Origin: JBEVEP01 sp040512755
GTDB taxonomy: Bacteria; Pseudomonadota; Alphaproteobacteria; Rhizobiales; Rhizobiaceae
NCBI GenBank assembly: GCA_040512755.1
Contig: JBEVEP010000042.1
Location: forward strand, 1-30,079
Length of the DNA: 30,079 nucleotides
Direction: 5' to 3'
Shown here: positions 1 through 7,320 of the stretch, piece after piece
Position numbering within the stretch: the stretch's first letter is position 1
How the letters are laid out: each line of letters starts with the position of its first letter
Program-made: the position numbers and the translations under genes
Notes under the pieces: generated by a model
Database searches by the model: none
What the model saw: the letters and a program-made list of their open reading frames with translations, nothing else
Told to the model about the DNA's origin: nothing

Positions 1-102
1 ATGGTTGCGGGTGCGGCCGGCCGATGCTGTTCCGGTAGGCTGCCTATGGGCACGCTCCGCCACTGGCAAAACCATGCCTCTCAACCGCGACAGCTTCTTG
101 AC

Positions 103-133
103 TATAAAACTTGACACCGCTTCACGTTTTATA
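103..133. promoter_or_regulatory. Operator-like dyad upstream of the XRE-like gene
   Basis: Seen: arms TATAAAAC (103-110) and GTTTTATA (126-133) are perfect inverse complements. Inside them TGA (112-114) and TCA (122-124) also pair, so the whole stretch is a dyad with one mismatched pair. It contains a TTGACA hexamer (111-116) and ends about 18 bases before the GTG codon at 152. Inference: the position and symmetry suit autoregulation by the DNA-binding protein encoded next. The stem is too AT-rich for a terminator. No good -10 at normal spacing is visible, so the promoter itself is uncertain. Confidence 0.4.
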
Positions 134-151
134 TGAAATTCCAACGATTCT

Positions 152-886
152 GTGACAAGTTGGACTAGGAAGCATCTGTTGCCAGCCACGAGCAAGAGAT
201 ATGTCGACAAGGCCTTCGGTCGACGACTTACTGAAGCCTCTGACAACAGCCGGGATATACCCGAATTCAACAAAGGTCGCTACGTTTGGATACGAGATCA
301 GATGGGCCGACTCGGGCAACCGGTCACGGTCGAGTCAATTCGTAAATGGTATTCCGGCGAGGCCAGGCCAAGACCTGAAAAAATGAAAGCTCTGGCTCGG
401 GTTATCCGAGTCGACGAGGGTTGGCTGTCACTCGGCCTCACACCGCTAATGACGCCAGAGCAGAAAGCGACGCGGAATATATTCGCCGAAGGTTCGATCA
501 ATCTAGTCGCCGGAATGATGCAGATCAGTGGCGCGAATATCGCCTTCGTCGACCCCAAGGCGCCGGAAGCGGCATTTGCCGATTTCCACGTCATCATGCG
601 TGGCCGCGCCTACCTGATCAAAATCGCGGTCGGTGTGCTATCGGAAGGCAAATTCAAGTTCGCTCTTCCGAACGAGTTTGAACGGGTTCAGGTCATCGGC
701 GTCGTGAAGCTGTCGGCTGGCAACTTTCAGATACTCAGAATCCCGACCGCCGTTATTCGCAAGCACGCCAGGGACCGCGGCGCTTACAAGGAAATCATCG
801 CGGTGAACAACGGCGGAGAACTGACTGTAGGAAAGGACGTCCTGCCGTGGATTCCGGACTTCGAAACCTTGGATTTGGCCGCCTGA
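152..886 (+). CDS. XRE-like helix-turn-helix protein, unknown C-terminal domain
   Basis: The product has 244 residues. Roughly residues 20-95 look like a phage-repressor type helix-turn-helix: an RRLTEA stretch, then VTVESIRKWYSGEARPRP with the recognition-helix 'KW.SGE..P' signature, then KMKALARVI and a DEGWLSLG end like the 'PEWLLTG' end of XRE repressors. Residues 130-244 are a separate mostly beta-strand region (YLIKIAVGVL, KFKFALPNEF, VQVIGVV) that I do not recognise. It shows no LexA-type Ser/Lys protease motif. The start is the GTG at 152; no clear Shine-Dalgarno precedes it, and TTG at 179 is possible. The gene stands alone behind a dyad at 103-133, which suggests self-regulation. 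It may be a remnant of mobile DNA. DNA binding is likely; the ligand and targets are unknown. Confidence 0.65.
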   Translation: MTSWTRKHLLPATSKRYVDKAFGRRLTEASDNSRDIPEFNKGRYVWIRDQMGRLGQPVTVESIRKWYSGEARPRPEKMKALARVIRVDEGWLSLGLTPLMTPEQKATRNIFAEGSINLVAGMMQISGANIAFVDPKAPEAAFADFHVIMRGRAYLIKIAVGVLSEGKFKFALPNEFERVQVIGVVKLSAGNFQILRIPTAVIRKHARDRGAYKEIIAVNNGGELTVGKDVLPWIPDFETLDLAA

Positions 887-1258
887 TGTAAGAAATCTCG
901 CTGAACCAAAATTAGTCAAAAAAAACAAGAGGATAGAAATCTGCGGGTATTAAAATGGGGTATCATGCCACTGCGATAAGAAATAAGGTAACGATTTCAG
1001 GTCGATACGCAACTAGTGTGGAGAACGCTACCCGCTCCACCATAACATGTTGAAATCATTGCTGTTATACGATCAAGTGTAGCTTGCCGTGTCACTCTGT
1101 TCGCGCGACCGCGCAATCGGCGGGCTTCTCGATAGCCATACGCAACACAGAACGCAGCTAGCGGATGACCCATGCTCGTCCCCGTCGGAGCGACGTCATG
1201 GTAAGCTTTGGACGAAGGCTCGCACCCTGCACCAGGCATGGTGAAGGAGGAGGATTCC
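887..1258. other. Gap without a recognisable gene
   Basis: These 372 bases are richer in A and T near the left end (an eight-A run near 919). I see no tRNA, terminator with a T-tract or convincing ORF. A 32-codon ATG frame starting near 955 has no ribosome binding site. A weak 6-bp stem GTGGAG/CTCCAC lies at 1018-1040 with an 11-base loop. The last 16 bases hold the ribosome binding site of the next gene. Confidence 0.5.
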
Positions 1259-1489
1259 ATGGGATCAGTTCGTGAGGAACCGTTGTCAGAACGGCTGCTG
1301 GAAGACATTCCCACGCACCCTGAGGAAATAAAGACGGTCTTCAACCTGAGAGTTGGAAAGAGCATTTCTCTTCAAGGGAGCGCTCGCATAACGCCAGCCG
1401 GTGTCGTCACGGCCGCAATTGCAGCGTGCTCCATTCTCCTGGTCGCGGCACTGTCTACGAGAATGATGCGTGGCGAACGAAAGCGATAA
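1259..1489 (+). CDS. Small single-helix membrane protein, hypothetical
   Basis: The frame is open from 1208, but the ATG at 1259 is chosen because a near-perfect Shine-Dalgarno AAGGAGGAGG starts at 1243. This gives 76 residues. Residues 1-44 are soluble and mixed-charge (SERLLEDIP, HPEEIKTVF). Residues about 45-66 are a hydrophobic helix (GVVTAAIAACSILLVAALS). The tail TRMMRGERKR is strongly basic, which predicts an N-out/C-in single-pass topology by the positive-inside rule. I recognise no family. The coding claim rests on the ribosome binding site and a sensible membrane-protein architecture, not on homology. Confidence 0.55.
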   Translation: MGSVREEPLSERLLEDIPTHPEEIKTVFNLRVGKSISLQGSARITPAGVVTAAIAACSILLVAALSTRMMRGERKR

Positions 1490-1727
1490 GGCATGACGCG
1501 GTGCCCGCGCCGTTGCCGGACCTCAATGTGGCGGGGGAAGATGATAGTAGGGCGGCTTGAAACCTCCTGTCCGTTTTTGGAAGGTTCGTCACACTCTGGG
1601 TGCCGCACGCAGGCGTAGTTGGCCGACCCAATCACCAGAAATACAGCGGGGGACCGCCGCCTGCCTTGAGGACAGTACTGACCCGTCCTACGATCTGGAG
1701 AAGTGCATCGCTGGAACGGAGGGGACA

Positions 1728-2414
1728 ATGTCGGAATACGATTCGAACCCGACGCTGTTTGTGCCGAGAACGGGTCAAACCCAATGGTGGACCGGGGATC
1801 CACAGCAGTTTCCGCTGATAACGCCCGGCGACGACCATTCCTCCATCGTTTCGCGCCGCAACACGCTGTCGACCGGGCAGTGCAAGTCCCTCATCGATTG
1901 TTTCGACCGGCACCGGGACGCTTTCGCGGCGCATACCGGCTCCACCTATTGGGACGGCCGCTATATCTGGCAAAACAATATTCCCTCGAGCGAAGTCGAG
2001 GCGCTAAGGATCATGCAACAGGCGCGGCTCGTCGCGCATGTCACGATCATGCAGGAGTTTCAGCCGTCACAGCCAGTCTATTCCGATACGGCGCAGATGG
2101 TGCTTTGGACCGAGGGCATCGAGCTTACGCCGCACGCCGACAATCTGGAGCCGGACGGCAGGCCGAACGCGACCGCGCACCGCTCCTTCTCCTCTATTAT
2201 CTATCTGAACGACGGCTATGAGGGGGGTGAAACCTATTTCCCTGGCTTCGGGATGCGCATCAAGCCCGAACCGGGGTTGATGGTGCTATTTGGCTCCGGA
2301 CCCGAATATGTGCACGGGGTGACGAAAATGCGCAGTGGCCGACGCTACACCTACGCTGGCTGGTTCACGTTCGACCCGTCGCGTGAGGATAGCCAGGCCC
2401 GGTTGATCTTCTGA
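1728..2414 (+). CDS. 2OG-Fe(II) oxygenase (prolyl 4-hydroxylase-like)
   Basis: The product has 228 residues. The catalytic double-stranded beta-helix shows the full facial triad and cosubstrate ligand: His136-x-Asp138 in LTPHADN, distal His196 in YVHGV, and Arg206 in GRRYTYAGWF for 2-oxoglutarate. The strand SSIIYLNDGYEGGETYF is typical of P4Hc-domain oxygenases. The family hydroxylates protein or small-molecule substrates using Fe(II), O2 and 2-oxoglutarate; the substrate here cannot be read from sequence. The frame is open from 1557, but ATG 1728 has GGAGGGG just upstream and the family homology begins after it. There is no signal peptide, so it acts in the cytoplasm. It stands alone and ends at a hairpin terminator at 2438. 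Confidence 0.85.
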   Translation: MSEYDSNPTLFVPRTGQTQWWTGDPQQFPLITPGDDHSSIVSRRNTLSTGQCKSLIDCFDRHRDAFAAHTGSTYWDGRYIWQNNIPSSEVEALRIMQQARLVAHVTIMQEFQPSQPVYSDTAQMVLWTEGIELTPHADNLEPDGRPNATAHRSFSSIIYLNDGYEGGETYFPGFGMRIKPEPGLMVLFGSGPEYVHGVTKMRSGRRYTYAGWFTFDPSREDSQARLIF

Positions 2415-2437
2415 CGCGTCGTCCCCGCGCCGACCGC

Positions 2438-2462
2438 AAACCCTTATGTGTCAAGGGTTTTT
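2438..2462 (+). terminator. Rho-independent terminator after the oxygenase gene
   Basis: AAACCCTT (2438-2445) and AAGGGTTT (2453-2460) form a perfect 8-bp stem with a 7-base loop. It is followed on the plus strand by a run of five T ending at 2462. In the minus direction, the direction of the tRNA-Val transcript, only three T follow the stem, so that transcript would use it less well. Confidence 0.7.
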
Positions 2463-2483
2463 AGGGATATCAATGGCTTGGCA

Positions 2484-2559
<76 letters not shown>

Positions 2560-2572
2560 GACCCGGGCGGGT

Positions 2573-2600
2573 GTTTAAGCATTTCAAACCGCCAGCGCAA
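2573..2600 (-). promoter_or_regulatory. Putative tRNA-Val promoter
   Basis: On the minus strand TTGCGC (2600-2595) is followed after 16 bases by TTAAAC (2578-2573), about 14 bases before the tRNA 5' end. The hexamers are degenerate, but the placement fits a stable-RNA promoter. Confidence 0.4.
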
Positions 2601-2692
2601 GGAAAAACGCGCTTACCACTGAGCGGCTTGCAGAGCTTTCTGGCGCTTCCGCAAATCTGCGGCGCGGTACCGTGAAAGTGGTTCAAGGCCGC

Positions 2693-2721
2693 TTGACACC
2701 CGGCAACGAACCACTTAATCC
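2693..2721 (+). promoter_or_regulatory. Putative tRNA-Asp promoter
   Basis: A consensus -35 TTGACA (2693-2698) is followed after 17 bases by TAATCC (2716-2721). The transcript would begin near 2728, about 37 bases before the tRNA-Asp 5' end. Confidence 0.55.
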
Positions 2722-2764
2722 ACCGCGCAACGACGTAGCGCGCTTCGGTGGTGCGCGTCAAAGC

Positions 2765-2841
2765 GCGGGTGTAGCTCAGTCGGTTAGAGTGCCGGCCTGT
2801 CACGCCGGAGGTCGCGGGTTCGAGCCCCGTCACTCGCGCCA
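2765..2841 (+). tRNA. tRNA-Asp (anticodon GUC)
   Basis: This is a complete 77-nt cloverleaf with encoded CCA at 2839-2841. Acceptor GCGGGTG pairs with CACTCGC (one G-T pair). Anticodon stem CCGGC/GCCGG encloses the loop CTGTCAC, giving GTC. The T-arm contains GTTCGAGCC. Confidence 0.95.
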
Positions 2842-3184
2842 TTTGTTCCATGGGCTTGGGCGCTGCCGCCATATCGAGCTTCAACTTTTCCATTGGCCCA
2901 GTTTCAATTGAGCCGTCTTTTTCGGCTCAGCGCGACAAGCGCAAATTGGCTGTAGCTTTAGGCCACGGTCTTTGCTTGGTGGTCGGCTGCGACTTGATCG
3001 ACATGGTTGGCCCCGTTACTGTTCGGTTCACCTGACGTATTGCGACGAAACCGGTAGTGTCGGCTGCGTTCATTGTGTGTTACCAGTCGGCATGTAGCAA
3101 CGCACAAATTCATAGGCGCTGCACCCGGCCCCTAAGAAACCGCAGCCTGCCTTCGCGAGACGTGCACTATTGAGGTTGAATAGA
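2842..3184. other. Gap between tRNA-Asp and the glycosyltransferase gene
   Basis: These 343 bases hold no convincing gene. A hairpin lies at 2909-2929. Near 3100-3160 the sequence is plain upstream DNA of the glycosyltransferase gene without a clear promoter. I looked for a direct repeat of the tRNA-Asp 3' end that would mark an integration site and did not find one within the window. Confidence 0.45.
2909..2929 (+). terminator. Hairpin downstream of tRNA-Asp, possible terminator
   Basis: TGAGCCG (2909-2915) pairs with CGGCTCA (2923-2929) around a loop TCTTTTT. The T-run sits in the loop rather than after the stem, so it is not a textbook terminator. Its position 67 bases after the tRNA-Asp end makes it the best candidate for ending that transcript. 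Confidence 0.3.
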
Positions 3185-4135
3185 ATGCTGATGGGCCAGA
3201 CGGCGGCCGGTCCTATAGTGACTCTTATTACGCCGACATTTAACCAGGCCGCCTACCTGCCTCTCACAATAGACAGCGTTCTCGCTCAGGATTACGCCTG
3301 GCTTGACTACGTGGTCGTGGACGACGGATCGACCGATGAAACCCCGGAAGTCCTGGAACGCTACCGGGGAAGGATCAGAGTGCGACGTCACGCCAACATT
3401 GGGCAGGCGCGCACTCTCAACAGAGGTTGGGAAGCTGCCGGCGGAAAATATCTTGCCTATCTCAGCTCGGACGATCTTCTTCATCCCTCATGCATCAGCG
3501 CGATGGTTTCCGCGCTCGAAGCAGATCCGCAACTTGTTTGTGCGTTTCCGAATTCTAACGTGATCGACGAGAGCGGACGGGTCGTCAAAAGGAGCGTTGG
3601 ACGTCCATTCTCTCTCACCGATCTTATCGTACTCCAAGAATGCTATATTGGCCCCGGCGCTGTTTTCCGGCGGGATGCGTTCGAAGCCGTGGGCGGATGG
3701 CGCCCGGATCTTAACCTCGCTCCGGATCGCGAATTCTGGATCAGATTGGCCAGTCGAGGATCATTCCATTTCGATCCTCGGCCCTTGGCCCAATACCGTC
3801 TCCACCCCCGATCAATCAGCTTCCTTGAGACATCCGATGAAGTCAGCCGTGAGTTCCTGCGCGTCCTCGACATGTACTATGCTGGTAATCCGACTCCCGA
3901 GTGCGTAAATCGAAAAGATGAAGCTTACGGACGTGCAAATATCGTTCTGGCCAGAAATGCCTTCCGTTCGGCCGAGTTCGCGCGAGGCATGAACTATTAT
4001 CGCGAAGCCTGCCGGTTACATCCGCCTTCGGCTTCACTGAAAACGAAGCTGTCCCTGTTCCGCAATGTGGTCAGCAAGCCTTTGCGAGTGGCAGCGAGCA
4101 AGCTCCGCAGCTTCCGCTTCCGCACATCAGGTTGA
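3185..4135 (+). CDS. Family 2 glycosyltransferase
   Basis: The product has 316 residues with a GT-A fold at the N-terminus: ITPTFNQAAYL (residues 15-25), the nucleotide-binding VVDDGSTD (44-51), and a metal-binding SSDD (94-97). Acceptor-side motifs follow: GAVFRRDAFEAVGGW and DREFWIRLASRG (181-192), as in rhamnosyl/galactosyl transferases of polysaccharide clusters. The last 100 residues are a basic helical tail. It transfers a sugar from a nucleotide donor to a growing surface glycan; donor and linkage cannot be told. ATG 3185 is preferred because GAGG at 3172 sits at the right distance; TTG 3170 would add five residues. The gene ends 4 bases before the polymerase start, so the two are almost certainly co-translated. 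Confidence 0.87.
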   Translation: MLMGQTAAGPIVTLITPTFNQAAYLPLTIDSVLAQDYAWLDYVVVDDGSTDETPEVLERYRGRIRVRRHANIGQARTLNRGWEAAGGKYLAYLSSDDLLHPSCISAMVSALEADPQLVCAFPNSNVIDESGRVVKRSVGRPFSLTDLIVLQECYIGPGAVFRRDAFEAVGGWRPDLNLAPDREFWIRLASRGSFHFDPRPLAQYRLHPRSISFLETSDEVSREFLRVLDMYYAGNPTPECVNRKDEAYGRANIVLARNAFRSAEFARGMNYYREACRLHPPSASLKTKLSLFRNVVSKPLRVAASKLRSFRFRTSG

Positions 4136-4139
4136 TCCT

Positions 4140-5492
4140 GTGACACGATCCAGCTTCACCTCGTGGCTCTGGCCGATTGTTTTCTTCGAACTTTATCTCG
4201 CCGGGGTCGCCCTGCTTTTTTTCTATGGGCCATGGCCCTGGATCATTAGGGACCGCTACGCCCTCATGGGCTACCTTATAGCCGCTAGCGCCGCGATTGC
4301 AGTGGGCTATGGCTTCTCCTGGCCGCAGGTTCGATCCACCGCGGTCACCGCTCAAGTGCAGAGGACCGCACGAGGCCTATGTTGGCTCAAATGGGCCGCC
4401 ATAGTTTCCCTGGTGCTGGCGATTCCCACCAGCCTCGCGCGTACGGGCCAGCTTTTGCCGGATGTCTGGTCCGGTTTGACGGATACTGGCCGTGTATACC
4501 TCGACTCGCTAAATCGGCTCTCCAACGGCAACCCGTATGTCGTATTCGAGTATCTGCGCTTTCTCGCCTCGCCGTTGCTTGTTGCCCTCTTGCCGTTGAC
4601 TATTGTCTTCTGGCGACGGGCCGGATGGGCACTTCGGTGCGCCAGTGCGGGGGCCATCCTGTTCTACCTCGCCATCTTCCTGGCACGGGGGCAGAACAAG
4701 GGTGTCGCCGATACGTTGGCCTTGGTTCCTTTCTTCGCGTTTGTAGCAAGGCCTGCGCACGTCTCGCGGCTCAGCATTCGTGACGCACTCTCGATATCAG
4801 CGGGATTTGTCGTGGCAATGCTCGCAGTGTTGGTCTTCTTTGGCCGCACTCAAGTGATGCGCGTCGGAGGGGCAACAGCGCAGGGATACCATTTCGGCTA
4901 TCTCCACCTGTCTCCCGATAGCGAACACTGGCTGTCCGCGCATCTGCCGGAGGTCGCGCGGCTGACCTTCGAGTCGCTCGCGCGCTATCTAGGGCAGGGG
5001 TATCAGGCCGTCGCCCTGACATTTTACATGCCGCACGAAAGCACCTGGGGTGCTGGCGGATCCATGTTCTTGGCGCGGAACGCAGACAAGTTGATGCATA
5101 CCGACTTTTTCACAAGCGCATCCCTTCCCGCTCTTCTGGAACAGAATTGGGGATGGCCGATGTACGGATTATGGCATTCGATCTATCCGTGGGTCGCCTC
5201 GGACGTAGGCTATATCGGCGCCCTGGGTGTGATTGCCGGGTTTGGCTATCTTCTAGGCCTCAGTTGGGGGAAATCCCTGCGCACCTCCGACCCTCTCTGG
5301 CTTGGGCTCCTCGCACTGATGCTCATCCTATTTTTCTATATCCCTGCCAACAATCAGGTTTTTCAGTCCGGCGAGACGACCGCGGCATTCCTTCTTCTCC
5401 TGGCGGCAATCTCGTTGCGTGGTGCATGGCAGATGGCTCAGCGAAGCCAGCATCCGGCGCTTCGGGAAGGGACAAGCCAACATCCCGCCTAA
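4140..5492 (+). CDS. Wzy-like O-antigen/polysaccharide polymerase, multi-spanning
   Basis: The product has 450 residues and about a dozen hydrophobic segments, starting with PIVFFELYLAGVALLFFYG and ending with LLALMLILFFYIP and AAFLLLLAAISL. A large loop between about residues 255 and 365 contains SLARYLGQGYQAVALTF followed by a STWGAGGS stretch. This resembles the 'sRYLsQGYyaLsLAl...yGlGhS' region of oligosaccharide repeat-unit polymerases. Such proteins join lipid-linked repeat units on the periplasmic side of the inner membrane. The frame is open from 4065, but that would overlap the upstream gene, so GTG 4140 is taken as start. Only GT2 is a neighbour; no flippase or chain-length regulator is nearby, so it probably serves a glycan assembled elsewhere. 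Family assignment is by topology and loop pattern, not by an alignment. Confidence 0.72.
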   Translation: MTRSSFTSWLWPIVFFELYLAGVALLFFYGPWPWIIRDRYALMGYLIAASAAIAVGYGFSWPQVRSTAVTAQVQRTARGLCWLKWAAIVSLVLAIPTSLARTGQLLPDVWSGLTDTGRVYLDSLNRLSNGNPYVVFEYLRFLASPLLVALLPLTIVFWRRAGWALRCASAGAILFYLAIFLARGQNKGVADTLALVPFFAFVARPAHVSRLSIRDALSISAGFVVAMLAVLVFFGRTQVMRVGGATAQGYHFGYLHLSPDSEHWLSAHLPEVARLTFESLARYLGQGYQAVALTFYMPHESTWGAGGSMFLARNADKLMHTDFFTSASLPALLEQNWGWPMYGLWHSIYPWVASDVGYIGALGVIAGFGYLLGLSWGKSLRTSDPLWLGLLALMLILFFYIPANNQVFQSGETTAAFLLLLAAISLRGAWQMAQRSQHPALREGTSQHPA

Positions 5493-5506
5493 AGCAATCG
5501 CAATTA

Positions 5507-5649
5507 GGGTCTGTTGATATTCACTCCATGACGGCCTGCAAATGGCGGTTTCTGCGCTTCCGTTGCTCACGTACCAGAACGTACGCTGCGCTACGGTTCT
5601 CGAAATCCACCATTTTCGGCTCGCCATGACATGAAATCTCAACAGACCC
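5507..5649. mobile_element. MITE-like palindromic element with TA target duplication
   Basis: The element begins GGGTCTGTTGA and ends TCAACAGACCC, an 11-bp perfect terminal inverted repeat. The similarity continues imperfectly inward (ATGGCGG near the left against the complement of CCACCAT near the right), so all 143 bases form a long imperfect palindrome. TA dinucleotides sit directly outside both ends (5505-5506 and 5650-5651). There is no transposase frame. Known: TA duplication is the mark of IS630/Tc1-mariner transposition. Inference: a non-autonomous derivative mobilised in trans. It lies 14 bases after the polymerase stop codon and, folded in RNA, could end that transcript. Confidence 0.7.
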
Positions 5650-5747
5650 TAAAGCGTCATGCCAGTGCTGCGCCATGTTATCTGTGGGGAATGTCGCTTG
5701 GAGCGTATCGGAAGTCGGGCGACGCGAAGCGGTGCCGCAGTAAATAA

Positions 5748-5783
5748 GGAAATATCCGTACGGAAAATACGGAAATATCCGTA
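5748..5783. promoter_or_regulatory. Operator-like half-site cluster before sdaA
   Basis: A 13-bp direct repeat GGAAATATCCGTA occurs at 5748-5760 and 5771-5783, 23 bases apart. It is built from half-sites: TCCGTA (5755-5760), TACGGA (5759-5764), TACGGA (5768-5773) and TCCGTA (5778-5783). This yields one compact palindrome, TCCGTACGGA, and one dyad, TACGGA-N4-TCCGTA. It ends 44 bases before the sdaA GTG. The regulator is unknown. Confidence 0.55.
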
Positions 5784-5826
5784 GCGATCCGATACCATGG
5801 ACAGGTATCCCCTGGAGCTTCGACGC

Positions 5827-7227
5827 GTGTTCCTTTCAGTTTTCGACCTTTTCAAGATCGGCATCGGCCCGTCGAGTTCGCATACGATGGGGCCGATGAC
5901 GGCCGCGGCGCGCTTTCTGAGCGAGATCGCGGGCAACGATTGGCCGCGCCCTGCCGGCGCCAAAGTGGCCAGACTGGGCGCCAGCCTGCATGGCTCGCTT
6001 GCCTATACCGGCATCGGCCACGGCACCGATCGTGCCGTGATTCTCGGTCTTACGGGTGAAACGCCTCTGACTGTCGATCCCGACACGGCGGACGGCCTTG
6101 TTGAGAAGGTGAAAGCCGAAAAACATGTGTCGCCGCCAGGGCATCCGGACTACCGCTTCGATCCTGCCGTCGACCTCGTTCTCGACAAGAAGACGCCGCT
6201 GCTCGGCCATGCCAACGGGATGGCTTTTTATGCCTATGATGCGGCAGGCCAGCTTCTGCTGAAACGTATCTATTATTCGATCGGCGGCGGCTTTGTGGTC
6301 TCGGACGAGGAATTGCAGCGCCTGAAGTCCCGCGGTCCGGCAGCCTCCGAGAAGCCGGTCCCCTATCCGTTCGCCAGGGCGGCCGAAATGCTCAAAATGG
6401 CTGCGAAAAGCGGGCTTTCCATCGCCGAGATGAAGCGGGCGAATGAAGAAATCCATCTGCCGCGAGCGGATGTCGATGCGGGCCTGGACGCGATCTGGAG
6501 CGCCATGCGTCGCTGTATCGAGCGAGGCCTGTCGCAGGAGGGCATCATGCCGGGCGGTCTGAAAGTTCGCCGCCGCGCTCGGCAGCTGCACGACAAATTG
6601 CAGGAACAATGGCAGCAGAACCGGCCGAACCCGCTGCTCGCCAATGACTGGCTGTCGATCTATGCCATGGCGGTTAACGAGGAGAATGCGGCAGGCGGCC
6701 GGGTAGTCACCGCGCCGACCAATGGCGCCGCCGGTGTCATTCCGGCGGTCATGCGCTATTGGCTGCACTTCCATCCCGAAGCGGACCATGAGAGCATCCG
6801 CGACTTTTTGCTCACCGCTGCGGCCGTCGGCGGCATCATCAAGACAAATGCGTCGATTTCGGGTGCCGAAGTGGGGTGTCAGGGGGAGGTGGGCTCGGCG
6901 TCCGCCATGGCAGCCGCCGGACTTTGCGCGGTGATGGGCGGGTCTCCCGAGCAGGTGGAAAACGCAGCGGAAATCGCGCTGGAGCATCATCTGGGAATGA
7001 CCTGTGATCCGGTGGGAGGCCTGGTGCAGGTCCCCTGCATCGAACGCAATGCGCTGGGCGCGGTGAAGGCGGTTACGGCCGCGTCACTCGCCATCAAAGG
7101 CGACGGCAAGCATTTTGTACCGCTGGATGCAGCGATCGAAACCATGCGCCAGACCGGGCTCGATATGAGCGAGAAATACAAGGAGACCAGTCAGGGCGGT
7201 CTCGCGGTCAATGTTGTCGAATGCTGA
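5827..7227 (+). CDS. sdaA: L-serine ammonia-lyase (L-serine dehydratase), Fe-S type
   Basis: This enzyme deaminates L-serine to pyruvate and ammonia with a 4Fe-4S cluster. The single-chain 466-residue form has the beta domain first (SVFDLFKIGIGPSSSHTMGPM) and the alpha domain after about residue 185. Cluster cysteines are seen at 351 (EVGCQGEVG), 393 (MTCDPVGG) and 404 (QVPCIERNA). Their 42- and 11-residue spacing equals that of the three cluster cysteines in the E. coli enzyme. GTG 5827 is chosen because it aligns with the usual start just before FLSVFDLF and has GGAG 11 bases upstream. ATG 5797 would add ten residues and has no ribosome site. The repeated half-sites at 5748-5783 suggest dedicated control. 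The DUF1489 gene follows on the same strand after a 93-base gap. Confidence 0.93.
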   Translation: MFLSVFDLFKIGIGPSSSHTMGPMTAAARFLSEIAGNDWPRPAGAKVARLGASLHGSLAYTGIGHGTDRAVILGLTGETPLTVDPDTADGLVEKVKAEKHVSPPGHPDYRFDPAVDLVLDKKTPLLGHANGMAFYAYDAAGQLLLKRIYYSIGGGFVVSDEELQRLKSRGPAASEKPVPYPFARAAEMLKMAAKSGLSIAEMKRANEEIHLPRADVDAGLDAIWSAMRRCIERGLSQEGIMPGGLKVRRRARQLHDKLQEQWQQNRPNPLLANDWLSIYAMAVNEENAAGGRVVTAPTNGAAGVIPAVMRYWLHFHPEADHESIRDFLLTAAAVGGIIKTNASISGAEVGCQGEVGSASAMAAAGLCAVMGGSPEQVENAAEIALEHHLGMTCDPVGGLVQVPCIERNALGAVKAVTAASLAIKGDGKHFVPLDAAIETMRQTGLDMSEKYKETSQGGLAVNVVEC

Positions 7228-7320
7228 TCTCGCTTGAGCTTTGCGTCGCGCTACGCGATGACCCTGTGGAGAAACCAGCCTGCGGTTGACGCCCGCGCCG
7301 CTCTCGCTAAAGCTCTCCCC

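Noticed and set aside
1..114. ATG frame at the first base of the window
   Set aside because: The 37-codon frame has no visible ribosome site (it starts at the window edge) and no recognisable sequence; it may be chance.
955..1053. Short ATG frame of 32 codons in the 887-1258 gap
   Set aside because: There is no Shine-Dalgarno at proper distance and the composition is unlike a membrane or structured peptide.
5836..6990. 384-codon minus-strand open frame opposite sdaA
   Set aside because: It is fully antisense to a clear L-serine dehydratase gene; the translation is Arg/His-rich with no family pattern, as expected from codon bias of the real strand.
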